54,098 nt of DNA, taken from the IMG/VR virus record IMGVR_UViG_3300035698_025838, positions 1 to 54,098 of that record; one strand, written 5' to 3'. This document shows, in pieces, positions 47,858 to 54,098 of this stretch. The stretch is from a virus. Each line of letters begins with the position of its first letter. Positions within the stretch are counted from its first letter, which is position 1. The notes under the pieces are model-generated. The model saw nothing but the letters and a program-made list of their open reading frames with translations, was not told the DNA's origin and did not search any database. The translations under genes were made by a program, and so were the position numbers.

Positions 47858-48346
47858 TTAACTTTCTAATAAACATCTATCTGGTCGGATAGTTAAGCTT
47901 ATCATAGTAAGTGCGTCATCATTGTAATCAAAGCTATCAAATCCAGCAACAGTTATTTGACATCCAATTAATGTCCATTTTTCAATAGCAACACCTGTTG
48001 GGTCAAGACCGTTTAATACTAAGTTCTTTTTGTAACCTACAGCATAACCTTTACGTCCAGTTGTTGATTCAAAGTGAAGCCTAACCCATTCCATAACTTT
48101 CTGTGTAGTAGAAGGTCCAACAGTGTCAATGAAAGTAATTTCCATTGGCTGCCAAACTGCACGACCAGAAACCCAAGTAGAACTATTCATATATGGAATC
48201 TCAACTTCATTTATGTTTATTGAAGGCTTTGCCACTGTTTGAACTAAAAAAGACTCAATTCCTAGTTCAGTTGGGAAAAGAAGTTCAAAGTTGTTCTTCA
48301 TTTTTGGTTCGTTGTCTACAGGAACCGATCTATACATTTCAGCCAT
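47858..48346 (-). CDS. 19: Tail tube protein, T4 gp19-like
   Basis: The protein has 162 residues, the gp19 size (163). The N-terminal NNFELLFPTELGIESFLVQT, the middle WVSGRAVWQPMEITFIDTVG and the C-terminal EKWTLIGCQITVAGFDSFDY, NDDALTMISLTIRPDRCLLE give the tail-tube pattern. It polymerises inside the sheath. Here it is encoded on the strand opposite to the sheath gene, unlike T4, where 18 and 19 are adjacent and co-directional. Confidence 0.88.
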   Translation of the reverse strand: MAEMYRSVPVDNEPKMKNNFELLFPTELGIESFLVQTVAKPSININEVEIPYMNSSTWVSGRAVWQPMEITFIDTVGPSTTQKVMEWVRLHFESTTGRKGYAVGYKKNLVLNGLDPTGVAIEKWTLIGCQITVAGFDSFDYNDDALTMISLTIRPDRCLLES

Positions 48347-48436
48347 TTCTTTATTTTGTTTAGTTTAAGCGTTAATTACTAATAAATACCATTAAAAAAA
48401 TTTTAAGAACTTTATTTATAAAGACTTTTCTTTTTT

Positions 48437-48444
48437 CTATTTAT
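48437..48444 (+). promoter_or_regulatory. Late-promoter-like CTATTTAT box
   Basis: CTATTTAT has its conserved A 16 nt before the ATG at 48460. Confidence 0.45.
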
Positions 48445-48459
48445 AGGAAAGAAATATTT

Positions 48460-50244
48460 ATGTTAATCAACACTACAGGCGGATATTATATTGTTCCCCC
48501 ATCAGATGATGGAGGGGTAGCTACTATTTTATGGTCTTCGGGTGGAACTGTATCTACAGTTGATGCGGGTTCAAGTTTTTCTTTGTCTGCGGTAACAATA
48601 TTTGATTATTCAGGAGGTACAGTATTTAGCGGAATTGAACAAGGTCAAGATAGAGTTTTGCCTCCAGCTTTAGTTTTGGATTCACTAGGCTCAACTTTGG
48701 TTCAATTAGCGCCATCAGGAGTTTATAGTGTGGCTATTGACGTTTCCGTTGAAAACTCAGATGGCTCTTTTACTACAGGATATACTCAAAATGGGATATT
48801 TCAATTTCCAGATTCTACCACTAATGCAGAAGATTCCGATGGAAGTATTATAGGTAGTATTACATACCCTTCTAGTGAGACTGTTGCTCTTGTTATTGGA
48901 GATTCGGTTGTTTCGGTAAAAAACTCCGCTGGGGTGGCAATGACTACTGTTTCTGTTTTAGCAGAAGGAGCAGAAGATTATGTGGTTGCTGACTCGTTTG
49001 TTTCTGTAAAAGATTCTACTGGGACGTTGCTTTCTGTTGTTTCGGTTTTAGCAAAAGGGACAGAAGATTATATGGTTGAAGATTCGGTTGTTTCGGTAAA
49101 AGATTCTGAGGGGACTTTGATTTCTGATGTTTCTGTTTTAGCAGAAGGAACAGAAGATTATGTGGTTGGAGATGTAGCTGTGTATGTAAATGGAGGTCTA
49201 GAAGACACAGTTCCTTATTCTGGTTCTGTATATACAACTTACGCCTGTGCAGACGTAGATATAGAAATTAGAAACTCAGTACCTAAAAAGGGTGGTGTAT
49301 TAACAGGTGTAACTATTTCTTCTGGAGGTAATTTTTTATATGAAGTTGCTGATTCTGTTGTTTCTGTAGAAAACACTAACGGAGTTGTAATTGCTAGCGT
49401 TAATGTTCCAGCAGAAGGAGCAGAGAGTTATGTGGTTGCTAATTCTAATTTCTCAGTAAAAGATTCTGACGGAAATTTAATTCAAGCTTTATCTCTTTCG
49501 CCAGTAGCCTCAGCTGAATATTTGATTCCAGACTTTAATATTATAAATCAAGATGGACAAACAGCTTCTTCTGTAAATTATTCTGGAACTGTTTATACGA
49601 ATTTTACAGGAGCAACTGAATCAGAAGCTGGTATTATTTATCAGAGACCCGTCAATTCACAGAAAGACAGTTATAATGATGCTGGAGTAATTGATAATAC
49701 TTCTGCATCATATGATGAGGGGTGGCATATGAGGAATGGTTCTTATGACTACACTCCAACTGGGACAACAATGGTTCAATTAGATTTTACAGCTGATGAT
49801 CCATTTACAGCCCTAACCACAACAAACGCTTTCGGAAACAATTACAGATTCACTGCCGCTGATGGAACACAAAGTCTTCCTGATAATTATGTAGTTGACA
49901 ATTTAACAGGTCTTGGTTGGTGGTCTGATGAACTTTACTCGAACGATTATGGAGGCGGATACTGGGGCGCTCAGTTATCAGCTGCCACTGATTCAAATGT
50001 TGGCGGTTATTCCGACTGGCGGGTTGCTACTTGGAATGAATGTCAGTCAATCACAAACCTAGTTGGCTCAGGATATCATCCCACATATTTTAGTTCGTTG
50101 GTGTCAACATACTTGGTACTATCAACAACTGATGGTTCTGACACAAATAGTTATATCACAACATTTATAGGGAAACATTTTTACAAGCAGGCTAAAACGG
50201 TTGGAGGACGTAAAGCTGTGTACGTTAGAAATCACTTTAATTAA
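48460..50244 (+). CDS. Repeat fibre protein with C-terminal DUF1566/Lcl-like domain
   Basis: The protein has 594 residues. Residues about 1-140 are beta-rich. Five 30-residue repeats follow (unit like DSVVSVKDSEGTLISDVSVL then AEGTEDYVVG): three in tandem (148-237), then two more (298-357) after a spacer. The C-terminal 130 residues (YVVDNLTGLGWWSDELYSND, GGYSDWRVATWNECQSIT, ending GGRKAVYVRNHFN) match the DUF1566/Lcl C-terminal domain, known from surface and adhesive proteins. This layout suits a receptor-binding fibre: repeated shaft, adhesive tip. Which tail structure carries it is unknown. Confidence 0.78.
   Translation: MLINTTGGYYIVPPSDDGGVATILWSSGGTVSTVDAGSSFSLSAVTIFDYSGGTVFSGIEQGQDRVLPPALVLDSLGSTLVQLAPSGVYSVAIDVSVENSDGSFTTGYTQNGIFQFPDSTTNAEDSDGSIIGSITYPSSETVALVIGDSVVSVKNSAGVAMTTVSVLAEGAEDYVVADSFVSVKDSTGTLLSVVSVLAKGTEDYMVEDSVVSVKDSEGTLISDVSVLAEGTEDYVVGDVAVYVNGGLEDTVPYSGSVYTTYACADVDIEIRNSVPKKGGVLTGVTISSGGNFLYEVADSVVSVENTNGVVIASVNVPAEGAESYVVANSNFSVKDSDGNLIQALSLSPVASAEYLIPDFNIINQDGQTASSVNYSGTVYTNFTGATESEAGIIYQRPVNSQKDSYNDAGVIDNTSASYDEGWHMRNGSYDYTPTGTTMVQLDFTADDPFTALTTTNAFGNNYRFTAADGTQSLPDNYVVDNLTGLGWWSDELYSNDYGGGYWGAQLSAATDSNVGGYSDWRVATWNECQSITNLVGSGYHPTYFSSLVSTYLVLSTTDGSDTNSYITTFIGKHFYKQAKTVGGRKAVYVRNHFN
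48901..49170 (+). repeat. 90-bp tandem repeat, three copies
   Basis: Units start at 48901, 48991 and 49081, each opening with GA(T/C)TCG(G/T)TTGTTTC(G/T)GTAAA-like sequence. Two diverged copies start at 49351 and 49441, again 90 bp apart. The repeats are in frame (30 codons). Confidence 0.85.
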
Positions 50245-50249
50245 AAAAA

Positions 50250-50540
50250 ATGGCATTAAAAGATTATAAATACAAATTAAAAAACACTAGAGCTGTTATT
50301 GGTGGGCAAGAGTTTGATAACCCAGAATTCAGGGTTCTTACAGTTGTTTATATAGTTGAAGAAATGACTGCTGATGTTCATTTGTTTATCAATGATAATA
50401 TATCAAAAACAATAACATTATCTGTTACTGGGGATGAAATTTTATCAGCTGAAGTAATTGATGCCTCACTTGCCGTTTTTTTTAATGATTTAGAGGTAAT
50501 AGAGAACAAGAGAATCAAACCAAAAGGAAAAGGAAAATAA
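50250..50540 (+). CDS. Hypothetical protein, 96 residues
   Basis: A beta-rich protein (LKDYKYKLKNTRAVIGGQEF; VVYIVEEMTADVHLFINDNI) with a basic end (KRIKPKGKGK). No family was recognised. It is tightly spaced (5 and 6 bases) between the repeat fibre gene and a BppU-N-like small gene. Confidence 0.6.
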   Translation: MALKDYKYKLKNTRAVIGGQEFDNPEFRVLTVVYIVEEMTADVHLFINDNISKTITLSVTGDEILSAEVIDASLAVFFNDLEVIENKRIKPKGKGK

Positions 50541-50546
50541 AAACAC

Positions 50547-50855
50547 ATGAGATACTACACTGGAGACACCATACATATAAATTTTGTTTCTGTTTCGGGG
50601 CTAACAAACTCTCCCGTAACAGCTTCTACTACTTTTAATGATATTTTAATAAAAGACGGAGAGGTTTACGATGGAGTCTCAGCCACAATTTCTTTAATTG
50701 ATAGCCCGTCAGGAGTTTATTTAGCATCTTTTATTCCAATAGAATTTGGAAATTATCAATTGTATATAAAAAATGATTTTACAGATGTAATATTTGTAAC
50801 CGAAATACTTAGAGTTATTCCGAATGATCAAACAACAATATACGTAGGAATATAA
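50547..50855 (+). CDS. Small beta-sandwich protein, BppU-N-like
   Basis: The protein has 102 residues: YYTGDTIHINFVSVSGLTNS, then SATISLIDSPSGVYLASFIP and FGNYQLYIKNDFTDVIFVTE. The pattern resembles the immunoglobulin-like small proteins at 47097-47453. It is probably part of the tail or fibre. The next gene starts four bases after its stop. Confidence 0.58.
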   Translation: MRYYTGDTIHINFVSVSGLTNSPVTASTTFNDILIKDGEVYDGVSATISLIDSPSGVYLASFIPIEFGNYQLYIKNDFTDVIFVTEILRVIPNDQTTIYVGI

Positions 50856-50859
50856 AAAC

Positions 50860-51795
50860 ATGAAAAAAAAAGCACTAGTAATTTCAGGAGGAGGATCAAC
50901 AGGGGCTTTTGCGGGAGGTGTTATTCAACATCTATTGCAAGATAAAAAAAAGCAATATGATTTGTACGTAGGAACATCAACAGGAAGTTTGCTTGCGCCT
51001 TTAAGTTCTGTGAGAGAGATTGAGGTTTTACGTCAAGGGTATACTAATGTAACTTCAAAAGACATTTTTTCTGTTAATCCTTTTTTCACTAGAGGAAAAA
51101 AAGCAGGAAAACATAATTATTTCAGAATACTTTTTCGTTTTCTAACTTTTAGAAAAACCTTTGGGGAATCAAAAAACTTAAGAGTTTTTATTGGAAAGTA
51201 TTTTAAAGAAAAACATTTCAATAAACTAAGAAAATCAGAGGTAGAGGTTATAGCTGCTGTGACGAATATAACTTTGGAGACAACTGAATATAAATCATCT
51301 AATGATTATCCTTATGAAGAATTTTGTGATTGGCTTTGGGCTTCAGCAAATGTTCCTCTTTATATGAGTCTTATAAACAGAAATGGTTTTCAATATGCTG
51401 ATGGTGGTTTGTTTCAAAACGTGCCAATCCAAGCAGCTATTGACGCTGGAGCTACTGAGATAGATGTTATTGTTTTGGATGCAGAAAACACAACTCCTAA
51501 GGGTTCTTTAAAAATAAAAAACCCTATTCATTTTATGATTTCTATTTTAAGAATGCTTTTGAACAAAAACATGGCGAATAACATAGAAATGGGTAAGCTT
51601 CAGTCTCATAATAGAGATATCAATATAAGTATTTGTTTCACTCCAGAAGTGTTGACAAATAACGTGTTATCATTTGATAAAAAAAAGATGGACGAATGGT
51701 GGGATTTAGGTTATGAATATGCAAAAAATGGAGGTTTCCATAATTACAGACTTACCAAGGGTAATAACCTTAAAAAACAAAACCGTACTGACTAA
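50860..51795 (+). CDS. Patatin-like phospholipase
   Basis: The protein has 311 residues. All patatin elements are visible: the oxyanion loop VISGGGSTGAF (8-17), the nucleophile GTSTG (S40), and the catalytic Asp in YADGGLFQNVP (D181), as in bacterial RssA-like and ExoU-like enzymes. It should hydrolyse acyl esters of membrane lipids through a Ser-Asp dyad. No signal peptide is visible. It is co-directional and nearly contiguous with fibre and small virion genes, so it may be carried in the virion or act late in infection, on entry or lysis (inference). Confidence 0.88.
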   Translation: MKKKALVISGGGSTGAFAGGVIQHLLQDKKKQYDLYVGTSTGSLLAPLSSVREIEVLRQGYTNVTSKDIFSVNPFFTRGKKAGKHNYFRILFRFLTFRKTFGESKNLRVFIGKYFKEKHFNKLRKSEVEVIAAVTNITLETTEYKSSNDYPYEEFCDWLWASANVPLYMSLINRNGFQYADGGLFQNVPIQAAIDAGATEIDVIVLDAENTTPKGSLKIKNPIHFMISILRMLLNKNMANNIEMGKLQSHNRDINISICFTPEVLTNNVLSFDKKKMDEWWDLGYEYAKNGGFHNYRLTKGNNLKKQNRTD

Positions 51796-51803
51796 AAATA
51801 AAA

Positions 51804-51810
51804 CTATTTA
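51804..51810 (+). promoter_or_regulatory. Late-promoter-like CTATTTA box
   Basis: CTATTTA lies 36 nt before the ATG at 51847. The leader is a near-perfect ACAAAA-type repeat (51823-51846). Confidence 0.33.
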
Positions 51811-51846
51811 ATTTTAGAAAAGAACAAAAACAAAAACAAAAACAAA

Positions 51847-52611
51847 ATGGATATTTATGCTTATGATTTAAATAAAGAGGTTGTTGATTTTTTTAATGCA
51901 AAAAAACTTTTAGTTGTTTCTAGAGCTTTAAAATCTTCTAGAAGTGGCAAGTGGATTATGCACAAAAACAAACAACCAGCTACAGAATATTTTGACAAGA
52001 TGACGGTACTTCCTATAGATCAAGATTCTTTTCAATTATTAAGAGGAGGGAAATACCCTACAGCTTATATGGAGAGGACTGATGAAGGTTCTGCTTGGAG
52101 ATTATATAACAGAGCTAATCCTGAGGATGCGACAATGATTTCTATTTTAGTTGAAGGAGATTATGAAGTTGATTTATATCACGCCAATCCCGGAGTTAGA
52201 ATAACAGAACAAAACGGAGTTTCAACAGTTGAAAACATCTCTATTTTAAACGAAGTTTCTTACAAAGATGTTGATAACAATGTCGATATACAAGGCATAG
52301 GTTGTATGTGGTTTATGAGAGGAGTTAGAGGTGGTAAGTACAGGCATGGAGATTATATTGCTTGTGGAAACAATATAGATTCAAACAGAGGTAGTGGAAG
52401 ATTAGATTTTTGTAAGATTACAGAAAGAACAGATGTGCCAATGACTACTGATTTTAAAGGGAGTACAGATTTAAACACATTCTCCGCTGATTATGTGTTT
52501 ACTGAAGAAGATAGGCTTGACTCAAATAGAGAGTATTTGTCTTTAACTTTATATCATGGAGTAAAACAAACTGTCGCTAGATTCCACATTGATATTAATA
52601 AAATTTTATAA
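51847..52611 (+). CDS. Hypothetical protein, 254 residues
   Basis: A mixed alpha/beta protein with segments DIYAYDLNKEVVDFFNAKKL, ISILVEGDYEVDLYHANPGV and GCMWFMRGVRGGKYRHGDYI. No family or catalytic motif was recognised. With the next gene (8-base gap) it forms a two-gene unit before the terminase. Likely late; virion role unknown. Confidence 0.62.
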   Translation: MDIYAYDLNKEVVDFFNAKKLLVVSRALKSSRSGKWIMHKNKQPATEYFDKMTVLPIDQDSFQLLRGGKYPTAYMERTDEGSAWRLYNRANPEDATMISILVEGDYEVDLYHANPGVRITEQNGVSTVENISILNEVSYKDVDNNVDIQGIGCMWFMRGVRGGKYRHGDYIACGNNIDSNRGSGRLDFCKITERTDVPMTTDFKGSTDLNTFSADYVFTEEDRLDSNREYLSLTLYHGVKQTVARFHIDINKIL

Positions 52612-52619
52612 TAATAAAT

Positions 52620-53474
52620 ATGAAACTTACAAGCAAAGAAAGCGTTACTGCGCATTTAAATGAATATTTTGATGAAGAATTCCAACACTGGGAAAATCAT
52701 TCAAGAGAAATATGGACTTATAAATCAAGGGAGGGAGTTGGTGTTTATTCTAGTCAAGAAAACCTAAACTCTTCAGTTGTTGGAGCCATAGGAAGACCTT
52801 GTGTAGTGGAAGAAAATTTAGAAGAAAATTCTATCACTTTTACTAGAACAAAACTTTTCAGAAAAAAGATGCATACAAGCACTGTTACTGTAACTAAAAA
52901 AGGAGATTCTTACTCTGTAGTTAAGTTTTGGAGTTTTCTTTATGAAACTTATCTTGAGAATATGGATAAGATGAGAGGGAATCCTAGTTATGAAAAAGCT
53001 GTTTCAGTTACTGGTTGGGAAAGCCCTTCTGATGAAGAAGTTGCTTTAGTAATGGCAACAACTATTTATGGAATTAAAAAAGACGTTCCTGATGTTGCTA
53101 CTGGGTTAATAACTCTAGAGGTTAAAACTGAAGAAGAGGATGGTAAAATTAGAATTACTGGGAAATTCATGATTGACGGTGTAGAAACAACTCCTTTAAA
53201 AAGAATGTGGTGGGTTAATCCTTCTGAAGGAGCTATCGGAACAGCTAGTTCAGGTAAAGCTGCTGGAGAGTATATTGGTTCTAGAAGCACATTTACTGTT
53301 AATACAGATTTTAATGATAGGGATTCATTTATTATAATGAACCCAAAAGATGTAGATGTTAAATTCTACTGTCAATATAAAGAGCAAGATGGAGATTTAA
53401 AGATGTTCAACAAAACAATAACTGTTGATATGTCTGATGTTCTTCCGTTGTTTGACTACTACGGTTTAGCTTAA
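52620..53474 (+). CDS. Hypothetical protein, 284 residues
   Basis: The N-terminus is TSKESVTAHLNEYFDEEFQH; the middle holds VTVTKKGDSYSVVKFWSFLY, and the C-terminal half is beta-rich (VNPSEGAIGTASSGKAAGEY). No family was recognised. Second gene of the pair before the terminase gene. Confidence 0.62.
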   Translation: MKLTSKESVTAHLNEYFDEEFQHWENHSREIWTYKSREGVGVYSSQENLNSSVVGAIGRPCVVEENLEENSITFTRTKLFRKKMHTSTVTVTKKGDSYSVVKFWSFLYETYLENMDKMRGNPSYEKAVSVTGWESPSDEEVALVMATTIYGIKKDVPDVATGLITLEVKTEEEDGKIRITGKFMIDGVETTPLKRMWWVNPSEGAIGTASSGKAAGEYIGSRSTFTVNTDFNDRDSFIIMNPKDVDVKFYCQYKEQDGDLKMFNKTITVDMSDVLPLFDYYGLA

Positions 53475-53499
53475 AAATGCGGTAAAACATCGAAACTGA

Positions 53500-53507
53500 C
53501 TATTTAT
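53500..53507 (+). promoter_or_regulatory. Late-promoter-like CTATTTAT box for the terminase gene
   Basis: CTATTTAT has its conserved A 15 nt before the ATG at 53522. Confidence 0.47.
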
Positions 53508-53521
53508 AGCAAATAATAAGT

Positions 53522-54098
53522 ATGTCGATTATAAAAAAAGTTCCAAAATTTAAACAAAGGTCAGAGTATTTAAAATGTGCTTCTGACCCTGTTTATTTTC
53601 TAAACACATACGGGAAGGTATTTAATGCTGAGAAGCAGCTGATAACTGATATGACTTGTTTTGAGTATCAGGAAGACATCTTAGATGACTTTATTGATTT
53701 CCGTTTCAACATAACTCTTAAGTCTCGCCAGTGTTTACCTGAGGGGACTTATGTTAACACTCCTGAAGGAATCAAGTCAATAGAAGACTTTAATATTGGG
53801 GATTCAGTTTGGTCTTATGATCTTAGTTCTAAAAAATTAGAAAAAGATAAAGTTTGTGATTCTTGGGAAAGTGGTATTAGGGAATGTGTTACTCTTAAAT
53901 TAAGGGACACAAGAAACCTAACTGTAGGTAAAAACCATCCTTTATTTATTGAAGACAAAGGGTGGGTGAAGGCCAAAGAGTTAAAAAAAGGAGACAAAGT
54001 TTTATTTAAAAACCCTGTTTTTGGAAATGTATCTCCAAGAAATTCTTATGTTATTGCTTTAGGTTATATGATTACTGACGGTAGTGCTATAAGTCAGC
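53522..54098 (+). CDS. 17: Terminase large subunit, T4 gp17-like, 3'-partial and intein-interrupted
   Basis: The frame runs off the right edge. The first 70 residues (KCASDPVYFLNTYGKVFNAE; FEYQEDILDDFIDFRFNITL; KSRQ) match the N-terminal start of phage large terminases up to the adenine-binding/Walker A region, where the family continues KSRQ-x-G-x-(S/T). The intein starts right after KSRQ (residue 70). The enzyme packages DNA with an ATPase and a nuclease domain; the rest lies outside the window. The gene is read on the strand of most head and tail genes, directly after two unknown genes. Confidence 0.85.
   Translation, partial: MSIIKKVPKFKQRSEYLKCASDPVYFLNTYGKVFNAEKQLITDMTCFEYQEDILDDFIDFRFNITLKSRQCLPEGTYVNTPEGIKSIEDFNIGDSVWSYDLSSKKLEKDKVCDSWESGIRECVTLKLRDTRNLTVGKNHPLFIEDKGWVKAKELKKGDKVLFKNPVFGNVSPRNSYVIALGYMITDGSAISQ
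53732..54098 (+). mobile_element. Intein in the terminase gene, 3'-partial
   Basis: The intein begins at Cys71 (CLPEGTYVNTPEGIKSIEDF, block A, then NIGDSVWSYD), continues with block B NLTVGKNHPLFIEDKGW, and reaches the first LAGLIDADG motif, IALGYMITDGSA, before the window ends. Position, N-terminal Cys and block order are those of a class 1 intein with a homing endonuclease. The C-terminal splice junction is not visible. Confidence 0.88.

Noticed and set aside
48901-49500. CRISPR-like repeat array
   Set aside because: The repeats are 90 bp, contiguous, in frame and translated into a fibre protein, with no spacers and no cas genes.
51823-51846. ACAAAA-type microsatellite before the gene at 51847 as a phase-variation switch
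   Set aside because: It lies in the leader, so length change would not shift a frame. A-rich leaders are normal for translation starts in this genome, so no special role is needed.

Overview
This window is the late/structural region of a large T4-like myovirus that most likely infects a member of the Bacteroidota, probably Flavobacteriia. The phage assignment rests on a recognisable T4-type set: prohead protease (gp21-like, 33165-33806), scaffold (gp22-like, 33863-35254), major capsid protein (gp23-like, 35323-36966), neck proteins (40581-42377), a tail-completion candidate (42679-43404), tail sheath (gp18-like, 43590-46283), tail tube (gp19-like, 47858-48346) and the start of the terminase large subunit (gp17-like, from 53522). 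The host assignment is an inference from high A+T content and start codons preceded by A-rich tracts instead of Shine-Dalgarno sequences, with some promoters resembling the Bacteroidota TTTG/TAnnTTTG consensus.

Layout. 1-6418 (+): the end of a repeat-containing protein, a Myb-like protein, a PcfJ-like protein and a large fibre protein. 6420-20183 (-): a nearly gap-free operon with an inactive-looking HAD protein, sugar-nucleotide enzymes (ColD-like dehydratase, GDP-fucose synthase/ColC-like enzyme, a DegT aminotransferase), two GT11 fucosyltransferases, several GT-A glycosyltransferases, a methyltransferase and thioredoxin. 20311-22166 (+): acidic and coiled-coil proteins. 22244-24405 (-): a small protein and PhoH. 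24460-29069 (+): unknown proteins, a GT4 glycosyltransferase and a 72-residue protein that matches only the N-terminus of the capsid protein. 29140-31482 (-): a vWA protein. 31634-36966 (+): head module. 37103-40223: a homing endonuclease and two minus-strand genes. 40277-46982 (+): neck, tail sheath and small genes. 47097-48346 (-): tail tube and two small beta-rich proteins. 48460-54098 (+): repeat fibre, small proteins, patatin-like phospholipase and terminase.

The region is rich in selfish elements. Three inteins interrupt functional motifs: the PLP site of the ColD-like enzyme, the P-loop of PhoH and the ATPase motif region of the terminase. The PhoH intein carries the WCT signature of class 3 inteins. 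There are also a free-standing Vsr-like (EDxHD) endonuclease beside the capsid gene and a GIY-YIG endonuclease with a ribbon-helix-helix partner beside a truncated glycosyltransferase copy.

Two putative promoter classes can be read. A TATTTA box (usually CTATTTAT) lies 15-20 nt upstream of many structural-region starts on both strands, like the T4 late promoter. A different TTTTTG-N19/20-TTATTTTG pattern precedes the glycan operon and the vWA gene. The glycan operon may build a fucose- or colitose-containing decoration for the virion or the host surface; this is inference. No tRNA gene or CRISPR array was recognised.
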